DNA of 64,000 bases from FEN-1297 sp021817845 (lineage in GTDB: Bacteria; Bacteroidota; Ignavibacteria; Ignavibacteriales; Ignavibacteriaceae). Made by a program: the position numbers and the translations under genes. Positions 50,857-59,639 of this stretch are shown piece after piece. Under the pieces are notes generated by a model. It ran no database searches. It worked only from the letters and a program-made list of their open reading frames with translations, and was not told where the DNA came from. The first letter of the stretch is position 1. Every line of letters begins with the position of its first letter. The stretch spans positions 1 to 64,000 of the forward strand of contig JAKAFW010000005.1 in the NCBI GenBank assembly GCA_021817845.1, written 5' to 3'.

Positions 50857-52110
50857 TTAACGATATAAATAATATTTCTTAGACAACTTCTTAAATTTCT
50901 TCACATCTTTGTAAAGAAATTCTTTCACATCATCGTAGTTCATGTTTTTTGAGAATAGCTCTCTAACCTTAGAAGTTCCGCATACTTTATCAAAAAAACT
51001 AAGTCTTTCTTTGGAAGCCAAAGTAAAAGGATTTTTATCAGGGTACATTTCTGTTTGGACCTGCATAAATAAAAATTGAAGACTCATTAAATTAACTTTT
51101 CGGTAATTGGTAATATTAATTTCTACACCGTGTAGTTCTTTATCTTTAAATATCCCATAATATGGTTTAAAATTAATCGGGCGGAAGAGAACTCCCTTCA
51201 ATCCAAGCGCATTCATTTTTTCTGCTAGCTTATCAGCATCTATCCATTCTGCAGCGAAAATCTGGAAAGGAAGAGTGTACCCCACGCCTTCGGATAAAGT
51301 CCCCAGTTCACCCATAATACCGCTTGCGACATAATATTCAGGCGTATCGAAATGCGGTATGTGAGGTGAAGTTAATACCCATGGCAGTCCGGTTTTTTCA
51401 AAGGACATGCTTCTTCTCCATCCCTTCATTCGGACAACAGTCAGCCTGCATTTTTCACCGTCTTTTAACATCCCTCGCTTGTTAAGCATTTTGGCAAGCT
51501 CTCCGCAGGTTAATCCGTACACATAAGGAATTTTATACGCGCTAACGAAAGATTGAAATCCGTCTTCAACTAAATTTCCTTCAACTTTTTTACCTCCGAG
51601 AGGATCAGGTCTGTCTAGTACAACAAATGGGATGTTATTTTCTGCAGCTGCTTCCATAGCCTTTCCCATTGTGCTTATGTATGTATAAGAACGGCAGCCG
51701 ATATCCTGAATATCGTAAACCAGCGCATCAATACCTTTCAGCATCTCAGGTGTAGGTTTGCTTGTTTTTCCGTAAAGAGAATATACCGGCAGTCCAGTCT
51801 GTTTATCTGTGTAAGATTCAACATCAGCACCTGCAGAAAAATCTCCTCTTACACCGTGTTCAGGCCCGAACAAGGCCACAAGCTTAACATTTTTAGCGTG
51901 AAATAATATATCTATTGTGGATACAAGCTTTGAATCAACCCCGGTAGGATTTGTAATCAATCCGACTTTTTTACCGGCTAGTATATTAAAATTATTATCT
52001 CTTAGAACTTCAATTCCGGTTTTAACTTTTGGCGTTTGTGAAAAATTAAGTCCAAAGGCTGTTAAAGAAAAAAATAAAATTAAAAGGTATGTTTTCATTT
52101 TATTCCTCAT
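50857..52110 (-). CDS. namZ: exo-beta-N-acetylmuramidase NamZ (DUF1343, GH171)
   Basis: 417 residues; an internal ATG five codons in (52098) starts the signal peptide MKTYLLILFFSLTAFGLNFS and may be the real start. The DUF1343 blocks are all there: KKVGLITNPTGVDSK, VALFGPEHGVRGDFSAGADV, SYTDKQTGLPVYSLYGKTSK, DALVYDIQDIGCRSYTYIST, FVVLDRPDPLGGKKVEGNL and TLSEGVGYTLPFQIFAAEWI. Characterised NamZ enzymes (Bacillus, Tannerella) release terminal MurNAc from peptidoglycan chains and act with NagZ and amidases. The same team is encoded here, which supports the function. No T9SS domain is present, so it should stay periplasmic. Confidence 0.92.
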   Translation of the reverse strand: MRNKMKTYLLILFFSLTAFGLNFSQTPKVKTGIEVLRDNNFNILAGKKVGLITNPTGVDSKLVSTIDILFHAKNVKLVALFGPEHGVRGDFSAGADVESYTDKQTGLPVYSLYGKTSKPTPEMLKGIDALVYDIQDIGCRSYTYISTMGKAMEAAAENNIPFVVLDRPDPLGGKKVEGNLVEDGFQSFVSAYKIPYVYGLTCGELAKMLNKRGMLKDGEKCRLTVVRMKGWRRSMSFEKTGLPWVLTSPHIPHFDTPEYYVASGIMGELGTLSEGVGYTLPFQIFAAEWIDADKLAEKMNALGLKGVLFRPINFKPYYGIFKDKELHGVEINITNYRKVNLMSLQFLFMQVQTEMYPDKNPFTLASKERLSFFDKVCGTSKVRELFSKNMNYDDVKEFLYKDVKKFKKLSKKYYLYR

Positions 52111-52184
52111 TTGAGTATTTGCGTTCTTATAATATTTTTTAAAGACATTATCTCTCTTGCTTCATTATCATTTTTGCTTGGCAC

Positions 52185-52587
52185 TCATTTCATTAAAATC
52201 ATTTTTTTTGCAAAAAATTTATTGTTCACTGACATCGTGTATATATAAATTCCGGAAGGCAAATTACTTGCGTCGAACTTGACGGAATAAAATCCTTGTG
52301 AAAAATTTCCCTTAGCTGGCTCTGAAATTAAAGAGCCTAGCAAATTATAAATTTTTAATTCCACATAACCGCTTCCCGGCAAAGAAAATTTTATTACTGT
52401 TGAGTTATTAAGAAGTCAGTTCAGATTTTTGTTGATCAGTAGTCAAAGTATTACTGGAAGGCCAATCCAAATTCATGACTGTAGCAATCCATGCCCCTCT
52501 GAATTCCCTTTTGGGAGGAAGCGACTGAGACAAAACGGCAGAGCTGAAAATGATAAAGCTAAAGATAATCAGTAAATATTTTTTCAT
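52185..52587 (-). pseudogene. GHL10/DUF187 glycoside hydrolase gene with most of its catalytic domain deleted
   Basis: From ATG 52587 the frame gives a signal peptide (MKKYLLIIFSFIIFSSAVLS) and the GHL10 start PPKREFRGAWIATVMNLDWP, then SSNTLTTDQQKSELTS and a stop at 52408. The adjoining frame, from ~52404 down to 52185, encodes NSTVIKFSLPGSGYVELKIY and a complete T9SS sorting tail (LPSGIYIYTM...AKKMILMK). So the two ends of one gene are joined and several hundred codons between them are gone, with a frame change at the join near 52404-52412. Family 10-like (DUF187) hydrolases often travel with NamZ and GH3 in wall-recycling loci. The start lies 34 bp after the NagX-like gene. Confidence 0.75.
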
Positions 52588-52621
52588 AAAATTTATAGAC
52601 ATACCAGAGGAAAAAAAAATA

Positions 52622-53746
52622 TTAAATCCTCCAATAAATATTCCGTTTGTTGCACCAAAGGAGAACAGCCCACAAAACGGCAGTCCAAACCAAGCCGATA
52701 AACATTCCATACCAACCGCTTAATCCGATAAGATATGGTTTGAAACCTAGTGCGTATGCAAATATTCTAACAATTGGTTGTAAGAAATATCCCAACAATG
52801 CATTTGACCCGAATACAATAAAAATCCAAGCCCATTTTTGATATTTAGCGACATCCATTATTAAATAGAAAATTAAGAATGTAAAAGCGGAAATTCCGGA
52901 AGTAGCAAACGCATAAGAAACTGTGACATTATCCTTATTCATTGCAAACTTAGGGTAATCAAATAAATGAAGCAGATATCCGAGTATAAAGAAAACGGCG
53001 CCGATAATTATTGATTGAGTAATTATCTTTTTGTGAGATCTTGTAAGAAGTGAATCTCCCAGTATAGTGCCGACAATAGTAATAGTACCGTAAGAAATAG
53101 AAGCCCAAGGAGTACAATGAATTGTTAACGGTCTTAAAGTATCGCCCGAAAGATTAGCAATTGTCCAGAAACCGTTGTTGGGATTTCCAAGGTGAAGCCA
53201 CCAATTAAAATTCATAGACATAAATAGATGAAAACCTGCAACAACAAAAACCGCAACCCATCTCTGCCATTGAGGGAATTGAGTTGAAACTGCACCCATA
53301 AAGTAAGCAATACCGATTGCTTGAAGAATCCCCCACCAATAGGATAATCCACCCCATGAATTTGCCGAACCCAGCGCAAGAGAAATATAAATAACCCCCA
53401 GGGCAATTAACATAAAAGTTCTTTTGGTAACGTGTTTCCACCAGTCTGAGCCCCTTCTTTTCTTGCTTAATGGAAGAGCCATACCAACTATAAAAACAAA
53501 AAAAGGAGCTACTAAGTCTGTAAAAGTCAGCCCAATACCTGTTGCATTTATAGCATCACCGGCATGTTTAAAAGTTGATACGGGAGGACTTCCAAACCAG
53601 GACATTGTTAGAGGGAGATTTGTATATCCCGCAACCTGGATTACAAAAATCATTGCAAGTACTGTAAACCCACGGAAAGCATCGATAGAGGCGATTCTTC
53701 CGCTTTGTTTAATTTGCTGCGGATCTGCAGAAATTGTATTGCTCAC
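52622..53746 (-). CDS. NagX/HGSNAT-like membrane acyltransferase (DUF5009/DUF1624)
   Basis: 374 residues with about ten helices. R-I-A-S-I-D-A-F-R-G-F-T-V (residues 17-29) is the family's diagnostic start, followed by the LVAPFFVFIVGMALPLSKKR helix, GSANSWGGLSYWWGILQAIG, GSNALLGYFLQPIVRI and WTAVLWAVLLWCNKRNIYWR at the end. Human HGSNAT acetylates the terminal glucosamine of heparan sulfate; bacterial NagX genes sit in amino-sugar uptake operons. Here it heads the minus-strand set NagX-GHL10-NamZ-GH3, so it may acetylate or transport amino sugars freed from peptidoglycan. Whether it is an enzyme or transporter cannot be told from sequence. Confidence 0.85.
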   Translation of the reverse strand: MSNTISADPQQIKQSGRIASIDAFRGFTVLAMIFVIQVAGYTNLPLTMSWFGSPPVSTFKHAGDAINATGIGLTFTDLVAPFFVFIVGMALPLSKKRRGSDWWKHVTKRTFMLIALGVIYISLALGSANSWGGLSYWWGILQAIGIAYFMGAVSTQFPQWQRWVAVFVVAGFHLFMSMNFNWWLHLGNPNNGFWTIANLSGDTLRPLTIHCTPWASISYGTITIVGTILGDSLLTRSHKKIITQSIIIGAVFFILGYLLHLFDYPKFAMNKDNVTVSYAFATSGISAFTFLIFYLIMDVAKYQKWAWIFIVFGSNALLGYFLQPIVRIFAYALGFKPYLIGLSGWYGMFIGLVWTAVLWAVLLWCNKRNIYWRI

Positions 53747-53797
53747 GGTTTTCTCCTTAGATTAGCTGACTATTTAAAGGAAATGATTTTAACAAAA

Positions 53798-53821
53798 AAA
53801 GCCCCGGTTATCCGGGGCTTT
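53798..53821 (-). terminator. rho-independent terminator of the propeller gene
   Basis: AAAGCCCCGG (53798-53807), a four-base loop and CCGGGGCTTT (53812-53821) form a perfect 10-bp stem. Read on the minus strand the hairpin is followed by TTTTTTTGTT, and it lies 21 bp after the stop codon at 53842. Confidence 0.92.
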
Positions 53822-53841
53822 AATAAATAAAAGAGGTCTTC

Positions 53842-55173
53842 TTACTTCAGGAGAACCATCTTTTTAGTAAGCAGAACACCGTTTGCATTCATCTGATAAA
53901 TATATGTACCGGATGCAAGTCGACTAGCATCAAACCGAACCGTATAATTACCGGTAGATTTATTCTCATTAACCAAAGTCGAAACTAGTCTTCCGAGTAG
54001 ATCATAAACTTTAAGAGTAACTAATCCAGACTTAGCTACTGAGAAAGTAATTTCAGTAGATGGGTTAAAGGGATTAGGATAATTCTGAGATAAAGTAAAA
54101 CTGGTTACGATATTACTATTTCCCTGCTCTTTAATACCAACAAGCGGACGACTAAACTTTTCAATGGAAGGGTAAAAAGTGGCTTGGTTAAAATTGTACC
54201 CTACAACATAAACAGTATTGCCATCCGGACTAAAAGCCATTCCTCTTGGCCTTGCATCATCAGCCGGATTATGGAAATGCCATAAAATGCTATCTTTGAT
54301 TGCCCAAGTTTGTGTGTCAACTGCATACCAGGCAGATGGTGTATAAGAAGTAGAAACGCCGGGATATTGGTTCGGGGGGTTATTTTGAGCATTGCCGGAT
54401 GCGCACCATAAGTAACCTGTTTTGGGATCCCAGGCAATAGATTCACACGATAAACCTTTAAGTACCGTATCTGTTAATACATACGGAGAAAAAGCATCTG
54501 TTCTATGGTATACCCAAATAGAATTATTGGTATATCCACACCAATATACTGTGTTGCCGTCCTTTGAAACTTCTAAAGTTCTAGAAAAGCCAACTGATGA
54601 ATCTTGTACATTAGTTCCTTGCAATGTAAAATCGGTATTCCATATTTGAATAGGATGGGCAGGAATTACAGGGGCTACAAAAATATCTCCGACAGTATCA
54701 ACGGCTGGCGCAGTTAAAGTTCCTCCAGAATAAACCGCTTTGTTCATCCCTGCGCCTGTTTGATAATTAACTCTATATAAGATGTTATAACTTGACCAGA
54801 GAATATTTCCATTTTGATCGGCTCTTGCACCGCGCGTGCTGTTATACATAGTATCGGTGATACCATTGCCTGAAATTATTTTAATTGGACTGAATGAAGC
54901 AGGTGTTCCATCTGGTTTATAGACAAAAATATCTCTAACAGCCGAATAAGTATTAGTCCCACTTAAGATACTATCGGTAGCATTAATGTACCCAAACCAA
55001 ACATTTCCATCAGGTGCAACAGCTATGGCATGCACTCCAGTACCAAATGTTTTATTATAAGAACCCTTAAAAGTGGAATCTGGGAAATATCCCTGGAAAC
55101 TCCATCCCTGTGAGAAAGCAGTGGCGCTTAAAGCAAGCGTCAAAAAAAACAAAAAAGAAACGAACTTTTTCAT
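53842..55173 (-). CDS. T9SS-exported beta-propeller protein
   Basis: 443 residues: signal peptide to TAFSQ (~22), a six- or seven-blade NHL/WD-like propeller (~45-355) with repeated phrases such as AIAVAPDGNVWFGY, RTLEVSKDGNTVYWCG, AWDPKTGYLWCAS and MAFSPDGNTVYVVG, then a T9SS type A sorting domain (LSQNYPNPFNPSTEITFSVA...ASGTYIYQMN...KKMVLLK). No catalytic motif is visible; a binding or surface role is likely. The gene ends in a strong terminator and begins 42 bp after the stop of the TIG lipoprotein gene, so it is probably the last cistron of the five-gene minus-strand set starting with the TonB receptor. Confidence 0.85.
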   Translation of the reverse strand: MKKFVSFLFFLTLALSATAFSQGWSFQGYFPDSTFKGSYNKTFGTGVHAIAVAPDGNVWFGYINATDSILSGTNTYSAVRDIFVYKPDGTPASFSPIKIISGNGITDTMYNSTRGARADQNGNILWSSYNILYRVNYQTGAGMNKAVYSGGTLTAPAVDTVGDIFVAPVIPAHPIQIWNTDFTLQGTNVQDSSVGFSRTLEVSKDGNTVYWCGYTNNSIWVYHRTDAFSPYVLTDTVLKGLSCESIAWDPKTGYLWCASGNAQNNPPNQYPGVSTSYTPSAWYAVDTQTWAIKDSILWHFHNPADDARPRGMAFSPDGNTVYVVGYNFNQATFYPSIEKFSRPLVGIKEQGNSNIVTSFTLSQNYPNPFNPSTEITFSVAKSGLVTLKVYDLLGRLVSTLVNENKSTGNYTVRFDASRLASGTYIYQMNANGVLLTKKMVLLK

Positions 55174-55214
55174 GAAGCACTCCTTCTATTTATGATAAAA
55201 TAATGAACAGTTAT

Positions 55215-56474
55215 TTATCTCCCGTAATATGTAGCCCCTTGCTTTTGCACATCAAGTCTAACAATAGTCTGAGGTATTACAACATTGCCGGTGCTAGTAT
55301 TAAAAGTAGCAGCGCGTGTATAATACAAATAAGAACCGGTACCCCATACCATAGAGACAACGCCGGTTTGTTGTAAAACTCCAGGATAAAGCGGTGCAGA
55401 TGTTTTATCTTTATGAACCACAACGATTGCCTGCGGAAGCGTTGTACCTAAATACATATCGCCGTCAGTGGAAAATTCAAGCGCTGTAATTGAATTCCCG
55501 GTGCCGTAGTTACCTGAGAAATCATAATAAGTTTCAACTGCGCCTAAATTACCATTGGCATCGATAGGAAATCGCTGCACTGTAACATTTGAATCCTGCT
55601 GAACGGCAACATACAAATAATTTGTACCGCCATCATTATAAACTCGCATAGCGGTAATGTTGCCGGTAAATGGGAATGCAGTAAAACTTTTATCCTGTTT
55701 GATTCTATAAATTGAAGTGTTATTACCTCCAGCCCATAAATTGCTGTATGGATCAAATTCTAATTGAGATATTTTGACAGAATTAGGGAAGATTACAAAC
55801 GGTGTAGGTGCTCCTCCTCCGGCAGGAATTTGAAATACTGCAAAAAGATTTCGTGCAGTGTACAAAACACCGTTTGGACCGAACCGCATGTTTGTCCAAA
55901 ATGTCTCAGTCCCCTTAGTGGCGTAATTTGTAATGATACTGTCGGGAGTAATTTCTTTAATCCCCGCTCCGCCGTTATTTACCGTAAGCGAAGTATAAAT
56001 ATTTCCTAAATTATCGGACACAATTGAATATGGAACTATATAAGTGTTATTTGCATCAGGATAGAAATCCTTTGCTCCAGGTTTAAGAGAGTAGTACAAT
56101 TTATTGCTGAAAAGTTCCGAATGTAAAACTGCAACCATAATAGCAATAGAATCGCCGGTAACGTTTGGAGCGGTTAAAACAAGCTGCGTTGTGGTAGCGC
56201 TTGAAACAACCGCTTGATTACCATTAAAATAAACTAAATCTTCCATTGGATTAGTTGAAAAATTTTGTCCTGTGATAGTGATCTGAGAAACACCCGCAAG
56301 ACTGGAATTCGGAGGATTTATTGAAGAAATAACAGGAGTTGCTCCTATAGGAGTAGTAGGTACCCCCTGGTATAAGCTTGGCGCTCCCTTATCGGAACAC
56401 CCGTTAAAACTTAACAGTGCAATGAGAGCTATTAATAAATTTGTAAATAATAAATTGTAAAAATTATTTTTCAT
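55215..56474 (-). CDS. lipoprotein with IPT/TIG domain and beta-propeller
   Basis: 419 residues. The signal peptide ends in the lipobox LSFNGC (Cys26). An IPT/TIG domain (~45-125) reads PVISSINPPNSSLAGVSQIT and ITGQNFSTNPMEDLVYFNGN. The C-terminal ~280 residues form a propeller of the SMP-30/NHL kind (NIYTSLTVNNGGAGIKEITP, NGVLYTARNLFAVFQIPAGG, MRVYNDGGTNYLYVAVQQDS, ITALEFSTDGDMYLGTTLPQ). Such lipoproteins are often glycan- or protein-binding partners of a neighbouring TonB receptor. It lies 49 bp after the PorV-family gene on the same strand. Ligand unknown. Confidence 0.82.
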   Translation of the reverse strand: MKNNFYNLLFTNLLIALIALLSFNGCSDKGAPSLYQGVPTTPIGATPVISSINPPNSSLAGVSQITITGQNFSTNPMEDLVYFNGNQAVVSSATTTQLVLTAPNVTGDSIAIMVAVLHSELFSNKLYYSLKPGAKDFYPDANNTYIVPYSIVSDNLGNIYTSLTVNNGGAGIKEITPDSIITNYATKGTETFWTNMRFGPNGVLYTARNLFAVFQIPAGGGAPTPFVIFPNSVKISQLEFDPYSNLWAGGNNTSIYRIKQDKSFTAFPFTGNITAMRVYNDGGTNYLYVAVQQDSNVTVQRFPIDANGNLGAVETYYDFSGNYGTGNSITALEFSTDGDMYLGTTLPQAIVVVHKDKTSAPLYPGVLQQTGVVSMVWGTGSYLYYTRAATFNTSTGNVVIPQTIVRLDVQKQGATYYGR

Positions 56475-56523
56475 ACCTTATCCAAAATTATTTTTTGTTT
56501 TTCACAAAAAAGATTCGTTAATA

Positions 56524-57555
56524 TTAAAAAGCAAATGTGAACGTAAACCTGTGAACATTACTAAAAACTTTATATGCAGTAAATGAATAATCAAAAGCGA
56601 ATTTATATCCTGCAAAATCGTGTTTGATGCCAAGACCGGCGCTTATGCCTTCAACATCGGTAGGAGAAATATACCCTACTCTCAAAGAAATTAATTTCAT
56701 AAATGTATATTCCCCACCTATACTAAGCTGTTCCGGATAATCTCTTGGATGGCTAGCATCAACAGAAACAAGAAAAGAATGCATGTTTTGATCTATGTTA
56801 GGAATTAAATCAAACACATTCATTGAAATGCCCATTTTGAAAATCAATGGGAGTTGAAAACTTTCAGTCTTATACCTTACTTCTCTGGAAAAGTTTTTCA
56901 CATCCATTCCAAAAGCAAGACTTTTAAAACCTGTCTTATAAATTATACCGAAGTCAAAGGCAAGAACGTTTGTTTTATTTTCTTCTGTTAAATAATTGCC
57001 TGTTGAACCAACATCGACGACGCTAGTTCCTAAGGATTGAGCGACATACTTAACAATACCTCCAACGGCAAATTTTTCAGAAAGAGCTTTAGCATAGCCA
57101 ATACCAAAAGCCATAGCAGTAGGGCTAAAAGTGCCTACGTCAACAAAGCCCTGTGTATTATCAGCGCGAATAGTTCCTTGAAATTGACCATAGTCTACAC
57201 TCTCGAAACTCAATCCAATAATGCCATAATCACCGTTAGATGGGGCAAATGAAGCGCTAGCGTAATTATAATTTATATCCGCAATAAAATTTACGCGTCC
57301 TAACGAGATACTAGTAAAGTTATCAAGCCTCGCCATACCGGCAGGGTTATAAAACATAGACGCCGCGCCGTCTTCCAGGGAAGTGGTAGAACTTGATAAG
57401 CCGCTTCCTCTTGCATCCAAGGACAAGCTTAAAAATTTCATCCCGGTTTGAGCCAGCTTTTGCTGTTGACCAAACGAGAAAGAAGCCGACATTAAGATAA
57501 TAAAGCAAATAAAAGTTGCCTGTTTAATATTTTTTTCCATTAAAATTCTCTTCAT
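56524..57555 (-). CDS. PorV/PorQ-family outer-membrane protein
   Basis: 343 residues; an ATG at 57540 is an alternative start. Signal peptide to SFGQ (~29). The first strands are GMKFLSLSLDARGSGLSSST, LEDGAASMFYNPAGMARLDN and FTSISLGRVNFIADINYNYA: the A-R-x-x-G...D-x-x-x-x-x-x-N-P-A-G pattern of the UPF0164/PorV group, a FadL-like barrel. In Bacteroidetes PorV shuttles T9SS cargo from the translocon to the attachment complex. It may serve the T9SS-tagged proteins nearby or be a paralogue for the locus. Tail ends FTAYKVFSNVHRFTFTFAF, a terminal Phe as expected for barrels. It follows the FN3 gene after 9 bp. Confidence 0.85.
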   Translation of the reverse strand: MKRILMEKNIKQATFICFIILMSASFSFGQQQKLAQTGMKFLSLSLDARGSGLSSSTTSLEDGAASMFYNPAGMARLDNFTSISLGRVNFIADINYNYASASFAPSNGDYGIIGLSFESVDYGQFQGTIRADNTQGFVDVGTFSPTAMAFGIGYAKALSEKFAVGGIVKYVAQSLGTSVVDVGSTGNYLTEENKTNVLAFDFGIIYKTGFKSLAFGMDVKNFSREVRYKTESFQLPLIFKMGISMNVFDLIPNIDQNMHSFLVSVDASHPRDYPEQLSIGGEYTFMKLISLRVGYISPTDVEGISAGLGIKHDFAGYKFAFDYSFTAYKVFSNVHRFTFTFAF

Positions 57556-57564
57556 TGTATACTG

Positions 57565-59613
57565 TTATCTAATAATTACGAACTTTACAATTTTTCTTTC
57601 ACCAGTTATAGTATTATCTACGACGGCGATATAAATTCCGCTTACCACAATCTGATTAGAAGAAGTGACTGAATCCCAATAAGCATCGCCGCTTCCGTCT
57701 GTATGATTTATAGTATAAATAAGTTCGCCAATTTCAGTGTAAATACGTATTGTACATTGTCCTGGAATATTGAAGAAAGCCAAGCGGTTAGCTTGCTGAT
57801 CGCCGAAGCCCAGCGATTTATCCGCTGAAATATTATATGGATTTGGTACCACTCTAATATCGCTCATAACTGAATCGGCGGGACGTTTAAGATTAGCGGG
57901 ATTATAAGTTTGTGTATAATATTCACTGCTCTCAAGTCCGTTATTCCCAACCGAACTTATATAATAATAATAAGAAAGCCCTCTAATTGGAGTAACATCG
58001 TCAAAGCTTCTATCGTTTGGTCCGGCTTGATAAATGAGATGATATGTGCTGTCATATTGCCCGGACGCTCTATAAATATTAAAACCTTTAAGGTTAGGAT
58101 CGCTTGCCGAATAAACATCCCATGAAAGGCTTATTTTATTTCCTCCTGAAGTCACATTAAAAAGCTTTGGAGGTTTGGGTGGTTCCGGTATAGCATAATT
58201 GCTATTATAGTTTGCAATGGCTCTATCAAAAGTTTGGAATAATGAATCTTTCCCGGTAAGGACAGAATCATTTTTAGCTTTTGCCGAGATAATGCCATTC
58301 TTGTATTCAATTCCAATTCTTGTAGCAGCATCACGGCTAAGTCCAGCCACTCCTTCAGCCATTACGATGTGTACACTCTCGCCTGGTTTAAGTGTATATG
58401 GTCCATAACCGTTTCCAAATGACCAACCGCCGGTAGTACCAAGAGAAGGGTCTCCTGTCGGGACATCAAATTTACCATCCGGCTGCACTTTGTCAGCATG
58501 GCGCGGTGATTCATGTCCGTTTGACATAATACCGTATTCTGTTGCCATTTTAGTGGGGTTGAATGCATCATTATTGGATTCGTTTGGATCATCAGACCCG
58601 ATATAATTTGTAGTAGAAGGTTCACCAATATCATCTGTAGAATCTTCTGCTGATTTATCAGCATGAACAGTTACAACTCCGTAAAATTGAATAGCGGAAA
58701 GACGACCTACCGTATCAGACTTCGAAATTGTAGTTGTAGAAGTGGAATAAAACCATAAGGGACCGCCAATATTATCATATTGAGTAAACGGAGCATATTT
58801 ACCATGCCATGAATATTGCGCTCTAAACCTTTGGTTAGGGGGATCATTATAAAGAGCAATATTTTGTGCCCCGTCTCCTCGAGCATCATTCATCGTGTTA
58901 AATCCCCACTGAGTAGCATTTCCGATTTCTGATGAAGATTCACGATTCATTGAATTTCTATATTGCAAATAGACATAAACCCCGGTTAATGTATTATTAG
59001 GGAGTTCTATTTTTGAATCTCCGTTTGTATTTCCGGTGTTAGTAAAAGTGTAATCATAAATCATATAATTATCATTTAGCTGCTGGCTGAACTGAAGAAT
59101 TTTCCGGGTCATAGTTAAGCCTAACTGAGTGTTAACTACAGTTATGAGCTCTCTATCAGCAGGTATGGTGGGATCAACAGCATCATTTTCTGTCGGATTG
59201 TTTACGGACGGAGTTCCATCAACATAAACCTGGGGCGGATCAAATTTACTAATCAATTGGAATTGTACCGGAAAGAATTCTCCGGCGCCGGAAACACGAG
59301 GGCCAACATGGACGACCTTAAATGGGAAATTAGCACCGGTAGCGTCCGTGAAGTTAGTTGCCCCAATCCATAATCCACGGGCAGCTTTAGAATCTTGATT
59401 AGGGTGAATTGCCGGCCACTGACCGCCGTATTGCTGCTGTTTCACAAAACTTTCTTCTGGCTCGCAACCTATTTCGGAATAGAAATCCTGGAAAGAACCT
59501 GCAGTCATCCACTTATTATTGTACTGAGCTTCAGTTTTATTCGAAATAAGGAACAAACTTAAAAGAAGAAGAAGAATTGCAGAATAATTATTTATTTTAC
59601 TTACTAATTTCAT
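57565..59613 (-). CDS. large secreted protein with FN3 and FlgD-type Ig C-terminus
   Basis: 682 residues with signal peptide (to TEAQ, ~30). The bulk is a conserved-looking but unnamed secreted region with GAEFFPVQFQLISKFDPPQV-like strands, GESVHIVMAEGVAGLSRDAA near 415 and a run of Asp/Asn-rich loops (SEDSTDDIGEPSTTNYIGSD) that may bind calcium. An FN3 domain lies ~480-570 (PPKPPKLFNVTSGGNKISLS) and the C-terminus (VVPNPYNISADKSLGFGDQQ...GIYIAVVDNTITGERKIVKF) is of the FlgD Ig-like/T9SS-related type. Found with TonB receptors and PorV in this phylum. It lies 26 bp after the receptor gene. Function unknown; surface binding or cargo display is likely. Confidence 0.75.
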   Translation of the reverse strand: MKLVSKINNYSAILLLLLSLFLISNKTEAQYNNKWMTAGSFQDFYSEIGCEPEESFVKQQQYGGQWPAIHPNQDSKAARGLWIGATNFTDATGANFPFKVVHVGPRVSGAGEFFPVQFQLISKFDPPQVYVDGTPSVNNPTENDAVDPTIPADRELITVVNTQLGLTMTRKILQFSQQLNDNYMIYDYTFTNTGNTNGDSKIELPNNTLTGVYVYLQYRNSMNRESSSEIGNATQWGFNTMNDARGDGAQNIALYNDPPNQRFRAQYSWHGKYAPFTQYDNIGGPLWFYSTSTTTISKSDTVGRLSAIQFYGVVTVHADKSAEDSTDDIGEPSTTNYIGSDDPNESNNDAFNPTKMATEYGIMSNGHESPRHADKVQPDGKFDVPTGDPSLGTTGGWSFGNGYGPYTLKPGESVHIVMAEGVAGLSRDAATRIGIEYKNGIISAKAKNDSVLTGKDSLFQTFDRAIANYNSNYAIPEPPKPPKLFNVTSGGNKISLSWDVYSASDPNLKGFNIYRASGQYDSTYHLIYQAGPNDRSFDDVTPIRGLSYYYYISSVGNNGLESSEYYTQTYNPANLKRPADSVMSDIRVVPNPYNISADKSLGFGDQQANRLAFFNIPGQCTIRIYTEIGELIYTINHTDGSGDAYWDSVTSSNQIVVSGIYIAVVDNTITGERKIVKFVIIR

Positions 59614-59639
59614 TTAATCCTCAAATTGAGATTTCTTAA

